A stretch of 64,000 nucleotides of DNA from Botryococcus braunii. Its lineage: Eukaryota > Chlorophyta > Trebouxiophyceae. Made by a program: the position numbers and the translations under genes. Positions 48,000 through 59,162 of this stretch are shown here, one piece after another (position 1 is the stretch's first letter; every line of letters begins with the position of its first letter). The stretch lies in contig KV908648.1 in assembly GCA_002005505.1 (NCBI GenBank), forward strand, positions 63,210 to 127,209. Reading direction: 5' to 3'. The notes under the pieces are model-generated. The model was not told the origin of the DNA, did not search any database, and saw only the letters and a program-made list of their open reading frames with translations.

Positions 48000-49771
48000 T
48001 GACCAACAAACACGGGCTTAGCAAGTGGCTTGGTCATAATGTCAGCCACATTTCGAGCAGATTCTACATAGAGGATATCTACCTGCCCAAGTGCCATCCC
48101 TAGCATAGTGGAAGCTTACTGCAACATGCTTTGTGAATTTGGAATAAAGGGGGTTCCGTAAATTGGAAATGCATCCTTGGTTGTCACAGAAAATTTGACC
48201 CTCCGAGGTGCAGCCCCGATCTCTTCCAAGAAGCCCCTAAGCCAGTTGGCTTCCTTCACAATATGGCCGGCTGCCATAAACTCGGCTTGCACAGTTGAGG
48301 TAGCAACTGAGCTCTGCTTCTTGCTTCCCCAAACCACGGCACTACCATAGACTGATAGAACATAGCCAGTGGTGGAATACCTGTGGTCCAGGTCCCCAGC
48401 ATAGTCGGCATCAACATAGCCTTCTAGCTCTGGCCCCTTTCCACCCCAGGTAAGAGCTAATTCTCTGGTATCTCTCAAGTACTTCAGCACTCGAATGGCC
48501 TCATTCCAGTGTGAGGTAGTGGGTGTCATTCTATACCTTGACAACACTCCAACAGCCTGAGAAATGTCAGGCCGGTTCGTATTGGCAATATATAGCAACG
48601 ATCCAATCAACTCACAGTATGGATGACCATGTGGCTGTGGGGTACCTGCCCCATGTGACATACCATCTGAGGACTCGGGTCTGCTGCTAGCCACGAAGTC
48701 CTTGGACATGGGGGTATCAACCACACGCCCATCATCAGCAACGCCAAACTTTTCCACAAGAGCATCAATCTTGGGAGTGCAACTCATGGAAATAGTGCCC
48801 TGAACTCTATTGCGTAGGACCTGACACCCCAGGAAATCATTCACCTCTCCCAAATCATGGATGGTGAAGTCCTTCTTCAACAACCCTTTCCCCCACTCAA
48901 TCTCTGCAACCACTCTGGCAACTATGAGAAGATCATCAACATAAACAAGAATAAAGGACAGGTTACCATCAGGGGCCCTCCTGATGTATACGCCCGCATC
49001 GCTCTTGCACACACTATACCCCATCACGCTCAACTTGTCGCTCAAGGTCTTGTGCCAAGCCCGTGGGGCTTGTTTTAGACCGTATAGTGCCTTCCTGAGC
49101 TTGCACACAACCCTCGTGTTGCCATTCTCAAATCCTGGTGGTTGCGTCACATAGACCTCTTCCTCCAACTCTCCATTGAGAAAAGCCGTCTTGATATCCA
49201 CTTGGTGGATCTCAAGATTCTGTGTGGCAGCCACTGCCAGCACAGCCCTCCTTGCCCCATAGCTGCTGGTGGGTGCAAATACCTCCCCAACATCTATCCC
49301 AGGGATCTGTCTACACCCTTGGGCAACCAACCTCGCTTTAAAGCGAGTAACATTTCCATGTGCATCATTTTTATTGGAGAATATCCAATGGACAGGAATA
49401 ACTTTTTGTCCATGTGGTCTGTCCACATACTCTAGAACCTCATGGGTATCAAGGGAATCCATCTCTTCCCTCATTGCTTGTTGCCAAAAATCCCACTGAG
49501 GGGACCATTGGGCTTCCCTCAGGTTAGATGGCACGTGAACCTTTCCCAGCTTGACAGAAGGTACATTTTGTACCTTATGCTGAGACTCTGCAGTACTGTC
49601 AGCACTCCTGGGACTGTTGTCTTTTATATCTCTCTGATCCTGGTTCCCAGAATAAGGTACATTTTGTACCTTATGTTGAGATCCTGCAGTACAGCCAGAA
49701 CTGCCAGAGCCCTCCCCAACTCTCTCTCTTGAACTGCCAGACTCATGCGCTCCACCATTACAATCTCTCAC
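48000..49771 (-). pseudogene. cop4 reverse transcriptase and RNase H
   Basis: From 49771: linker with the two palindromic HKVQNVP repeats, RT (WDFWQQAMREEMDSLDTHEV; FKARLVAQGCRQIPGIDVG; VDIKTAFLNGELEEEVYV; YVDD at about 48950; HDLGEVNDFLGCQVL), then RNase H (YVDADYAGDLDHRYST; VQAEFMAAGHIVKEANW). A frameshift at about 48195 disrupts the CDNQGCI motif. The remaining DIMTKPLAKPVFVGH end is readable in another frame to about 47990. Otherwise RT is whole. Confidence 0.9.
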
Positions 49772-50938
49772 CTTTCTCTATGCAGGTGGAAGCAGCAGCT
49801 CTCTCTCACTCCTGGACTCACACTCAGGTACACTCTCTGACTTTCCTGAGCTGCGCCTATTGTGTCAGGCTGCACCCCATAAGCATGATTGGCTCCCAGC
49901 TCAACTTGGCTACGTGCTTCCCCTGCTGTTGGCACGTCTAGCCCACTACTCTCCTCGCTAACATCTTCTCCAAGCATAGCCTCCCCTGTCTCAACCTGCC
50001 TCTGCAAATCAGGGAGACCTACCACGGGTGGCTCACTCACAAGTACCTGGCCTGAGCCAGGGTCATGCATGGGGACCCCTACTGAGTCCCTCCGAGCCTG
50101 GCGCTGTTCATAACGCTGATCCCTTGTGAGGGTGGTTCCTGGGGGAAGTCTATGTTGAGACTTCCCCTGGAACCTGACCCCCTCCTGCATCTTCTGCAGT
50201 TTGTCCAGTTGCGATTGCGCTTCAGCACCCCCCAAGCTAAATTTTGAAGATGTCCCAGCAGTGACCAGGAAGGGTCTGCTGCAGCGTGCACCAACAGGGT
50301 CCTTGTGCGCTCCTTCAGAGTCCGATTCATGCGCTAAGCAAGTCCATTTTGCTGAGGCGTGGATGGAACTGAGGTCCCCATTTTAGTGCCCTGTTGAGCA
50401 CAAAATTCTTTGAACTGCTGATTCAGAAATTCTGTCCCTCTATCAGATCTCACACACTTCACCACTTTCTCATGAAATGTCTGCCAGTACTTCAAGAGCT
50501 CAATGAGGGCCTTAAGAATGGCTTCTTTCGACTTCACTGCCAATGAGGCTATCAGATGGGATTCTCATCAACCACAGTAACCCAAAAACGCTCTCCCGTG
50601 ATGGCAGCTGGTGAAATGGGCCCCACAGTGTCCATATGCACTCTATCAAACAGACTCTCTGCAGGCCTAGAGGAAGCTGGAAAGGGGGGGCGAGAATGTT
50701 TCTCTTGTATACATGACTCACACTGGGGAGGACACTCTGAGCATGGAGCAAGGGACACATTGATCCCAGTTACCAGATCTTCGTTGTCCAACCTTGTCAT
50801 ACTCTTAACCCCAGGATGACCCAACCTTGCATGCCACAGTAGTCTATCTATACACACGTGCCCTTTCCTGGCATGATACGAGGCAACATGAGGACTGGAC
50901 TGTGGCTGCGCAGCATGCTGGCTCTTGACTGGACACAC
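49772..50938 (-). pseudogene. cop4 integrase and linker with internal deletion
   Basis: Pre-integrase and HHCC region (WHARLGHPGVKSMTRL, CSECPPQCESCIQEKH), HMDTVGPISPAAITGERFW, frameshift at about 50555, SDRGTEFLNQQF, QQNGLA followed by an in-frame stop where family members read AERMNR, then MNRTLKERTRTLLVHAAADPS fused directly to WSLLGHLQNLAWG. The fusion at about 50270 marks a deletion of the integrase C-terminus and first linker part. The acidic linker resumes to 49772. Confidence 0.85.
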
Positions 50939-51211
50939 CCATTCTAAAAAAAACAGCCCTCGCTCTCTGGCTATCTAACCAGACTAGCCTGCTGGGCCTT
51001 TCATGGTCGTGTACCCACCTGCACTATCAGTGAGGAATGATGCTCCATCATGAATGGCTCCTGTGACAGAAATCAGATTAGTGTGTGCAGTGGGCACACA
51101 CTACACATTATGCAGCCAAAACACCTCTTGTCTGGCATTGACCAGACACAGAGACCCAGTTGCAACTATCCCTCCTTTGACGTCAGAAGTGGCCAAATGA
51201 AGAGGCAGGGG

Positions 51212-52522
51212 TTAGGCATGCATGACTGGGTTGTGTAGTAACGACAGATTTTTTACAAGGTGCACCGATGCACCACTATCTACCAGCCACGAGGTACTGC
51301 AAGCCCCATGAGACGTAGGGGTAAGCACATTCAACGAAACGAACATAGGCTCACCAGCACCTGGAGGAGGTGGTGGTGGGAGATGCCAGCCTGGGAAGAA
51401 GGGGAAGATAGTGGACACAGATCCAGGAGCATGTGAGGTTGACACGGGAGGGCCTCCTCTGGATTGGCCAGCATCCCACCAGCTGGCTTGTTGCTGAGGA
51501 GCTCCAGTGCCCCACCACGCAGCTGGGCCCGCACTTGCAGCTTGCATTGTGCCTTGTAGAGCTTGCAGCCTCTTCAGATCCAGGCACTTCCTCCAGAAAT
51601 GTCCCGTCCTGTTGCAGAAGCGACACGCCAGTTCCTCCTTTGGCCTCCTGCCGCGTCCAGACCCTCGCCCCCTGCCTCCAGCGTTGTGAGCAGAAGGGCC
51701 ATAGGGGGCCTGACCATCAGCAGGTGCTCCAGCTCCCACTCCTGGTGCTGCTCCAGCGCCCGGTGCAGCTCCAGCGCCTTGGGGAGGCCCAGGGATTCCA
51801 CCCTGAGCTGGCACGGCTGCTGCTGCTGCTGCCATAACTGCTGCAGCTGATGCTGTGACTTGCACTGACTCTGCCAACGGGATATCCTGGTACTCCAAGT
51901 TCTCAATGGCAGTGAGGATCGTCTCCAGCATGTTGTAGGGGTCTGACTTGGCGGAGGTAATTGCCCAAGCGTCGTTCTGCAAGACTGCAGGTAGCCCCTT
52001 ATACATATACCTGCAGATCTGGCGGTCGCCCAGCTGATGGTTATTGGCCTCCAGGGAGGCGGCAATACTGATGACTCGGTAGCACCATTCTTGCACTGTC
52101 TCTCCCTTCACCATGCCTTGTTTGAGCCCCTTGATCCACTTCTCGTTGATTTCCCTGTCCTTCCCTCCAGTGCAGCGGTCTGCCATCCACTGAATGAAGT
52201 CAAAAGCGCTCCCCCGCTGTTTGACTTCGTCCTGCCACATGGACGGGACAGACTGCAAAATGAAATGTTTTACTGCTGCGTTCTCTGCGGTCTTAGGCAT
52301 GGCTGTCTCCAACGCTCCCATACCTCCTTTTTGCATTGCGCAGGACTCCAGCTCTTCACGCCAGGCCCTGAAATTAGTGCGGTCAGCCTTCAGCTGCGTA
52401 GACATCTTGGGATTGGAGGAGTTCATCGTGTATGCATACGAGCTGGCTGCAGTGCCTCCAGTGGTCGGTCCTGACTGTCCAGCTCCTGAGGAGGCCGTGC
52501 TGCCTCCTGCTGGTGTTGCCAT
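51212..52522 (-). pseudogene. gag: cop4 gag and protease
   Basis: The frame is open from 52606. The first in-frame AUG is at about 52522 (MATPAGGSTASSG). Capsid (DRTNFRAWREELESCAMQKG; SVPSMWQDEVKQRG; CTGGKDREINEKWIKGLKQG), Ala/Gly/Pro-rich region, knuckle CRFCNRTGHFWRKC, and protease WLVDSGASVHLV. The stop at 51212 comes shortly after the protease active site, in NPVMHA. Gag itself is intact. Confidence 0.88.
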
Positions 52523-52984
52523 AGTCTCTGTACTGCTGGGATTACTTTCAGAAACCTTGCTTTGAGAACGAGTTTGAGGTCTGTCATACACTTCACTTCC
52601 TCTCACAGCGTTCAGCCTGACACAGCTGATTTAAGCATACCCTTCCGGCGTACACCACAGCACTTTCAAGTATTCCACTCTTTCGAGGTCTAGCATGTAG
52701 CCTTAATATGCAAGATATGCAAAATATTCTTCAGCAATTCAATTGCCTGATCACCCGGACCTACTGACGGTCTCACGATAACGACGACAGGCCATAAACT
52801 CAGGTCACTTCACGATAAAAACTTCCCAAGAGATTGAAGACTCTGTAGGTAGGCCTTCTGAGTGAATATCCAGTTGTTCCTTTTTACTTATTCTTGCCGT
52901 CAGGCGAGTCCGTGGAAACCCCGGTACAGATGCATCCGATGATGCCATGCACTCCTGTCTGCCCTTGGCCCAGCTGGAAGGGCG

Positions 52985-52997
52985 TGGGCCCATAACC
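52985..52997 (-). promoter_or_regulatory. cop4 primer-binding site
   Basis: The minus strand reads GGTTATGGGCCCA right after the LTR end TTTTACA. Confidence 0.85.
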
Positions 52998-53685
52998 TGT
53001 AAAAGGTTATGGACAGTGGCGTATCCTGTAAGCAAGGAGACAGGTCGTAAGTTCGTGCCTCTCCAGCTACAGTCCTCGACGACTGTCTGCTCTTTAGACA
53101 CATGCAAGTGCATGAACAAGACTGGCATCCTTATGTGCCCAGTATCTTTCCAAACCAGTTCCGTTACACGTTGATCTGTCAATGAGCATCTACACACGGA
53201 TAAGCTCCTGACGGCTGAAAGCAAGTACCTTCATATACTCAATCAAGACTCCGTCCCTTAGCTGTCTGGGAGACTTGATTGTACACTAAGATGGTTCACT
53301 TACAAACAACAACACATTACCAATACACACCCTGCGTCACCGCACTTGTAAGCAAGCAGACAGGTCGTAAGTTCGTGCCTCTCCAGCTACAGTCCTTGAC
53401 GACTGTCTTCTCTTTAGACACATGCAACTGCATGAACAAGACTGGAATCCTTATGTGCCCAGTATCTTTCCAAACCAGTTGCTCGACTATGCGGTGATTG
53501 CAGCTTTAAGAGTCCTTTCACACTAACGCGTAATCTAGATCAGATTGTACCTTATGTTCGAAATCGTCCACAACCTAACGTGTCTTAAGGTACCTTATGT
53601 TCTCAATGGACCCATATCCTAATAGTGCACACCTGAAGATCACTTAAAGCACAAGGCATTCAATAATAATGTTCAGAACTCAACA
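52998..53685 (-). repeat. cop4 5' LTR with doubled R
   Basis: 688 bp, minus strand, TGTTGAGTTCTG to TTTTACA, with two R copies separated by a spacer ending TGTAAC (53165-53160). Flanked on the plus side by duplication ATTTT. Confidence 0.9.
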
Positions 53686-53690
53686 ATTTT

Positions 53691-54279
53691 GCTGAGGCGT
53701 GGATGGAGCTAAAGTTTCCATTTCAGTGCCCTGCTGAGCACAAAATTCTTTGAACTGCTGATTCAGAAATTCTCTCCCTCAATCAGATCTCACACACTTC
53801 ACCACTTTCTAATGAAATGTCTTCCAGTATTTCAAGAGCTCAATGAGGGCCTTGGGAATGACTTCTTTCGACTTCACTGCCAAGGAGGCTATCAGATGAG
53901 ATTTTTCATCAACCACAGTAACCCAAAACCGCTCTCCCGTGATGGCAGCTGGTGAAATGGGCCCCACAGTATCCACGTGCACTCGATCCAACACACTCTC
54001 TGCAGGTCTGGATGAAGCTGGAAAGGGGGGGCGAGCATGCTTCCCTAGTATACATGACTCACACTAGGTCGGACACTCTGAGCATTGAGCAAGAGACACA
54101 TGGATCCCAGTTACAAGATCTTCGTTGTCCAACCTTGTCATATTCTTAACACCAGGATGACCCAACCTTGCATGCCACAGTAGTCTATCTATACACACGT
54201 GTCCTTTCCTAGCATGATAAGAGACAGCATGAGGACTGGACTGTGGCTGCGCAGCGTTCTGGCTCTTGACAAAACACAC
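53691..54279 (-). pseudogene. cop5 integrase, N-terminal part
   Basis: WHARLGHPGVKNMTRL with CSECP (stop follows, where cop4 has CPPQCESC), then HVDTVGPISPAAITGERFWVT, KALIELLKYW, SD-stop-GREF (SDRGTEF with CGA changed to TGA, next to a Thr-to-Arg change) and TPQQN, where cop4 is inserted. At least three breaks. Confidence 0.85.
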
Positions 54280-54341
54280 CTATTCTTAAAAAAATAGCCC
54301 TCGCTCTCTGGCTACCTGACCAGACCAGCCTGCTGGGCCTT

Positions 54342-55950
54342 TCATGGCCGTGTACCCACCTGCCTGTCAATGAGGAATGACGCTCCATCCTGAATGGCTC
54401 CTGTGACAGAAATCAGATTAGTGTGTGCAGTGGGCACACACTGCACATTATACAGCCAAAACACCTCTTGTCTGGCATTGACCCGACACACAGACCTAGT
54501 TGCAACTATCCCTCCTTTGGCGTCAGAAGTGGCCAAGTGAAGAGGGAGGGGTTGGGCATGCATGACAGGATTGTGGAGTAACGACGGATCATTTACAAGG
54601 TGCACCGATGCACCACTATCTATCAGCCACGAGGTACTGCAAGCCCCATGAGACGTAGGGGTAAGCACATTCAACGAAATGAACATAGGCTCACCAGCAC
54701 CTGGAGGAGGTGGTGGTGGGAGATGCCAGCCTGGGAAGAAAGGCTGGCATGGGAAGATAGTGGACACAGATCCAGCAGCATGTGAGTTTGACACGGGAGG
54801 GCCTCCTCTGGATTGGCCAGCATCCCACCAGCTGGCTTGTTGCTGAGAAGATCCAGGGCCCCACCACGCAGCCGGGCCCGCACTTGCAGCTTGCATTGTG
54901 CCATGTAGGGCTTGCAGCCTCTTCAGATCCAGACACTCTTTCCAGAAATGTCCTGTCCCGTTGCAGAAGCGACACGCCAGTTCCTCCTTTGGCCTCCTGC
55001 CACGTCCAGACCCTCGCCCCCTGCCTCCAGCGTTGTGAGCAGAAGGGCCATAGGGGGGCCTGACCATCAGCAGGTGCTCCAGCTCCCACTCCCGGTGCTG
55101 CTCCAGCGCCCGGTGTAGCTCCAGCGCCTTGAGGAGGCCCAGGGATTCCACCCTGAGCTGGTACGGCTGCTGCTGCTGCTGCCACAACTGCTACAGCTGA
55201 TGCTGTGACGTGCACTGACTCTGCCAACGGGATATCCTGGTACTCCAAGTTCTCAATGGCAGATCGTCTCCAGCATGTTATAGGGTCTGACTTGGAGGAG
55301 GTAATCGCCCAGGCGTCATTCTGCAAGACTGCAGGTAGCCCCTTATACATATACCTGCAGATCTGGCGATCGCCCAGCCAATGGTTATTGGCTTCCAGGG
55401 AGGCGGCAATACTGATGACTCGGTGGCACCATTCTTGCACTGTCTCTCCCTTCAACATGCCTTGTTTGAGCCCCTTGATCCACTTCTCGCTTATATCCCT
55501 GTCCTTCCCTCCAGTGCAGCGGTCTGCCATCCACTAAATGAAGTCAAAAGCGCTCCCCCGCTGTTTGACTTCGTCCTGCCACATTGGTGGAACAGACTGT
55601 AAAATGAAATGTTTTACTGCTGCGTTCTCTGCAGTATTCGGCATGGGTGTCTCCAAAGCTCCCATAGCTCCCTTCTGCATTGCGCAGGACTCCAGCTCTT
55701 CACGCCAGGCCCTGAAATTAGTGCGGTCAGCCTTCAGCTGCGTAGACATGTTGGGATTGGAGGAGTTCGTTGTGTATGCATACGAGCTGGCTGCAGTGCC
55801 TCCAGTGGTCTGTCCTGACTGTCCAGCTCCTGAGGAGGCTGTGCTGCCTCCTGCTGCTGTTGCCATAGTCCCTGTACTGCTGGGATTACTTCCAGAAACC
55901 TTGCTTTGGGAACGAGTGTGAGGTCTGTCATACACTTCACTTCCTCTCAC
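54342..55950 (-). pseudogene. gag: cop5 gag and protease
   Basis: The same gag as cop3/cop4 (DRTNFRAWREELESCAMQKG). The in-frame TAG at 55536-55534 replaces Gln in FIQWMADRC (CAG to TAG). The frame resumes 55530, with a small deletion in the ILTAIENLEYQD stretch and a frame change near 55030, then knuckle CRFCNGTGHFWKEC, protease WLIDSGASVHLV and following region to a stop at 54342. Confidence 0.85.
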
Positions 55951-56342
55951 AGCGTTCAGCCTGAAACATCTGATTTAAGCATAACCTTCCGGCGTACACC
56001 ACAGCACTTCCAAGTATTCCACCCTTTCGAGGTCTAGCATGTAAACTTGTGTAGCTTACTATGCAAAATGTTCTTCAGCAATTCAATCGCTTGACCACCC
56101 GGGCCTACTGACGGTCTCACGATAACGACGACAGGTCATAAACTCAGGTCACTTCACGATAAAAACTTCCCAAGAGATTTAAGACTCTGTAGGTAGGCCT
56201 TCTGAGTGAATATCCAGTTGTTTCTGTGTTTCCTCTTCTTGCCGTCAGGCGAGTCCGTGGATAACCCAGTACAGATGCATCCGATGATGACATGCACTCC
56301 TGTCTGCCCTTGGCTCAACTGGAAGGGCGTTGGCCCATAACC

Positions 56343-56802
56343 TGTAAAAGGTTATGGGCATTGGCGTATCCTGTACGAGGCAGACAGGTCGTCAGTATAC
56401 AAAGTTACTCCAGCTGCAGTCCATACGACTGTCTGCTGAGTATCATGCACAACAGTTGGACAAGACTAGCATCTGGAAATGCCCAGCATCTTTCACAACC
56501 AGTTCCGTTGCATCATTGTATTGCACTCAAGCATCGATCAAGCAATTACTAGATAAGGCCCTAGGCGGCTACGTTCAAGTACATGCCTATACTCCCTACA
56601 GTCACTATCCCTTGTCTAATTAAGTGACTACAGGTTACACTAAGCTTGTTCATTCTCACAATAGCAACAATGACACAACACACACTACCGCACCGCACCT
56701 GTACGAGGCCGACAGGTCGTCAGTATACGAAGTTACTCCAGCTGCACACATGAAGATCACATAAAGCACAAGGCTTTCACTAGTACTGTTCAGAACTCAA
56801 CA
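56343..56802 (-). repeat. cop5 5' LTR, shortened
   Basis: 460 bp on the minus strand, TGTTGAGTTCTG to TTTTACA. U3 is largely deleted: about 60 bases lead straight into the end of R copy 1 (CTCGTACAG/GTGCGG at about 56706). The spacer ends GATGCAAC (TGTAAC changed), then R copy 2 and tail. Primer site GGTTATGGGCCA (56342-56331), one base altered. Confidence 0.85.
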
Positions 56803-57609
56803 GTATTCTTGATGCTAGCCTTGTCCATTGAGTTGCATGTGCAATATAGGAGACAGTCGTCCGGAATGGAGCTTGAGGCACCTACTTTAACGACCTGGCT
56901 GCATGTTTACAGGTGCGACGAAGCAGTGTGTGGTGTGTAAGATGTGCATGTGTGATTGCTGAAGTGTGAGTGAACCATCTTAGTGTACAATCAAGCCATC
57001 CAAATAGTTAAGGGACGGAGGCTTGATTGAGTATAGGACGGTACTCGTTCTTAGCCGTCAGGAGCTTATCCGTGGTTGTTGATCGTAATGCTCACTGTCA
57101 GATCATCGTGTAACGAACTGGTTTGGAAAGATGCTGGGTATTCTTGATGCCAGTCTTGTCCAGTGAGTTGCATGTGCAATATAGCAGACAGTCGTCCGGT
57201 CAGGAGCTTGAGGCACCTACTTTAACGACCTGTCTGCATGTTTACAGGTGCGACGAAGCAGTGTGTGGTGTGTAAGATGTGCACGTGTGATTGCTGAAGT
57301 GTGAGTGAACTATCTTAGTGTACAATCAAGCCACCCAAACAGGCTAGGGACGGAGGCTTGATTGAGTAAAGGAAGGTACTCGTTCTTAGCCGTCAGGAGC
57401 TTATCCGTGGTTGTTGATCGTACTGCTCACTGTCAGATCATCGTGTAACGAACTGGTTTGGAAAGATGCTGGGTATTCTTGATGCTAGTCTTGTCCATTG
57501 AGTTGCGTGTGCAATATAGCAGACAGTCGTCCGGACTGGAGCTTGAGGCACCTACTTTAACGACCTGTCTGCATGTTTACAGGTGATGCCGAATGCCCAT
57601 AACCCAACA
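56803..57609 (+). repeat. cop7 5' LTR (partial) with tripled R
   Basis: R copy 1, truncated at its start, ends TTTACAG/GTGCGACG at 56912. Spacer ends TGTAAC (57109-57114). R copy 2 is 57116-57247 (132 bp), again followed by GTGCGACG and a second spacer ending TGTAAC (57444-57449). R copy 3 is 57451-57582 (132 bp). Tail GTGATGCC to CCCAACA at 57609. Confidence 0.9.
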
Positions 57610-57622
57610 GCTTATGGGCCCA
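57610..57622 (+). promoter_or_regulatory. cop7 primer-binding site
   Basis: GCTTATGGGCCCA directly after the LTR, one mismatch from the copia consensus of this window. Confidence 0.75.
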
Positions 57623-58390
57623 CACAACTCTGGGTGCTGAGGACAAGCCAATATGTGGTTTTGGGCAAGGCACTGATGGCCATCGGACACTACACAAGTC
57701 TACTCCAGTCCGCTAGGGAGCGACAGCAGGTGTGTACCCCGCCTTCAAGTCGCAGTATATGCTTCAGAATCCATTCGAATGGATTCTGAAATGCCAAAAA
57801 ATCTTGGCAGTTTCATCCGCAAGGCGAGCTGGTGAAATCCCGGTTGGAAGGGGACGAGGCGGAAGACCACCTTGGGATGCAGGAGTGAAATTTTAAATGC
57901 ATATGGGAGGTTGTGTATGATTTGGGTCCTGAAATTGTGAGTGTGTGGCTCAATGACTTGAGAGAGGAAGTGATGCTCCTGTGTTATAGTAAGTGGAGTG
58001 GGTGAGAGGTGAACCAATAGAAAGGCTTTTTTTGAGTCTGTCACCCACTTAAGGCTGGAGATCAAGGGGGTCAGATTTACAAGAGTAGTAATGAATGTCC
58101 TCTACCCACTGACATTAAGTGTGATGCTCAGCAGGAAGAAGTGGGTGGACCCTAGGGAGCCCCCACCTAGGTAGTGGTAGACACCATGAGCAACATAACA
58201 GGTACTGTAGCATGTGGATGGGCTTACATATGTGTTGTTTGTGTAAGCGTGTGTAAAGATGTCCATGAGTTGGGGCTTGAAAGACATTGATTGTGTATGT
58301 GTAAACAGCCAGGATTTGGTGCAATATGGTGGTAAGGGACTTTTGGTTCCCCAGTCCACTGAGCACATTCTTATTGTGGTTTGCGCTGCT

Positions 58391-58512
58391 ACTCGCTGAT
58401 GGCTAGTCCCTAATGATGAGGGTGAGAAAGGCTGATCAAATGTCGCGTTCGGACTCGCTGATGGCTAGTCCCTAATGTTGAGGGTGAGAAATGCCAGATC
58501 GGGAGTCGTGTG
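58391..58512. repeat. Tandem duplication, 62-bp unit
   Basis: ACTCGCTGATGGCTAGTCCC starts at 58391 and again at 58453. The rest of each unit (TAATGATGAGGGTGAGAAA) matches with few changes. Confidence 0.85.
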
Positions 58513-58838
58513 CCTCATTGAACTGTCGCGCACTTGCGGAGTCAAGACCTCTTATCGGAACGGCTGTGTATTAATCAATGTCATGACTTGTTTCATGTGC
58601 ATGGCATTACTTCCATGTTTTCCAGATTGTGAAACTAGACATTGACTGGTTGTGTCTGGTCAATGATGTGTAGTCAATGTGATGTGTGGCTGATGTTGTG
58701 TGGCCAACGCGGTTTTCAAACCTTGAGTGGTCCTACATAGGGTCATATATGGGTCCAGTGTGGCTTGTGAGACCTCTCTATGTGTGTCTGTGTATGTGGT
58801 GTTGTGAAAATCTCTAAGAAAGGTATGTTGAGTTTTTT

Positions 58839-59162
58839 GACCTGGTGTTGAAAGTTTTTGGGCTGACCAGGAGTGAGTTGTGGGTACAAGAAGATTACAA
58901 GTTTATCGTTGTGCAATGCATGCGCTTCACGCCCTGACCTACAGTCTGGCATGGACCATAGGGTAATTGACCCAGAATGTTTAAGATGATATACATGAAT
59001 GACCTGGTGTTGAAAGTTTTTGGGCTGACCAGGAGTGAGTTGTGGGTACCAAAAGATTACAATTTTATCGTTGCGCAATGCATGCGCCTCACGCCCTGAC
59101 CTACAGTCTGGCATGGACCATAGGGTGATTGACTTAGAATGTTTAAGGTGATATACATGAAT
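58839..59162. repeat. Tandem duplication, 162-bp unit
   Basis: Units start GACCTGGTGTTGAAAGTTTT at 58839 and 59001. Each contains TTATCGTTG.GCAATGCATGCG and CACGCCCTGACC. 162 is a multiple of three, so shadow ORFs repeat in phase. Confidence 0.9.

Larger units (their letters stand above)
39465..53685 (-). mobile_element. cop4: Ty1/copia element nested in cop5 and hosting cop6
   Basis: 5' LTR 53685-52998; internal 52997-47945; 3' LTR 47944-47783 continuing at 40002-39465 because cop6 is inserted in it. The target duplication is ATTTT on the plus strand (39460-39464 and 53686-53690), in the cop5 integrase at QQN/GLA. The LTRs have diverged visibly (several indels), so this insertion is old. 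Confidence 0.92.
36052..56802 (-). mobile_element. cop5: Ty1/copia element, 3' end lost, host of nested insertions
   Basis: On the minus strand: 5' LTR (56802-56343), primer site, gag-protease, integrase (to 53686), cop4 insertion, integrase end, solo-LTR insertion, linker, RT and RNase H, cut at 36052 inside the DIMTKPLAKP motif. PPT and 3' LTR are missing. It is in the same family as cop3 and cop4 and is the most decayed of the three. Confidence 0.88.

Noticed and set aside
58743..59114. 123-codon minus ORF with an internal protein repeat
   Set aside because: The repeat is the 162-bp DNA tandem duplication read in phase; no start context, domain or homologue is visible.
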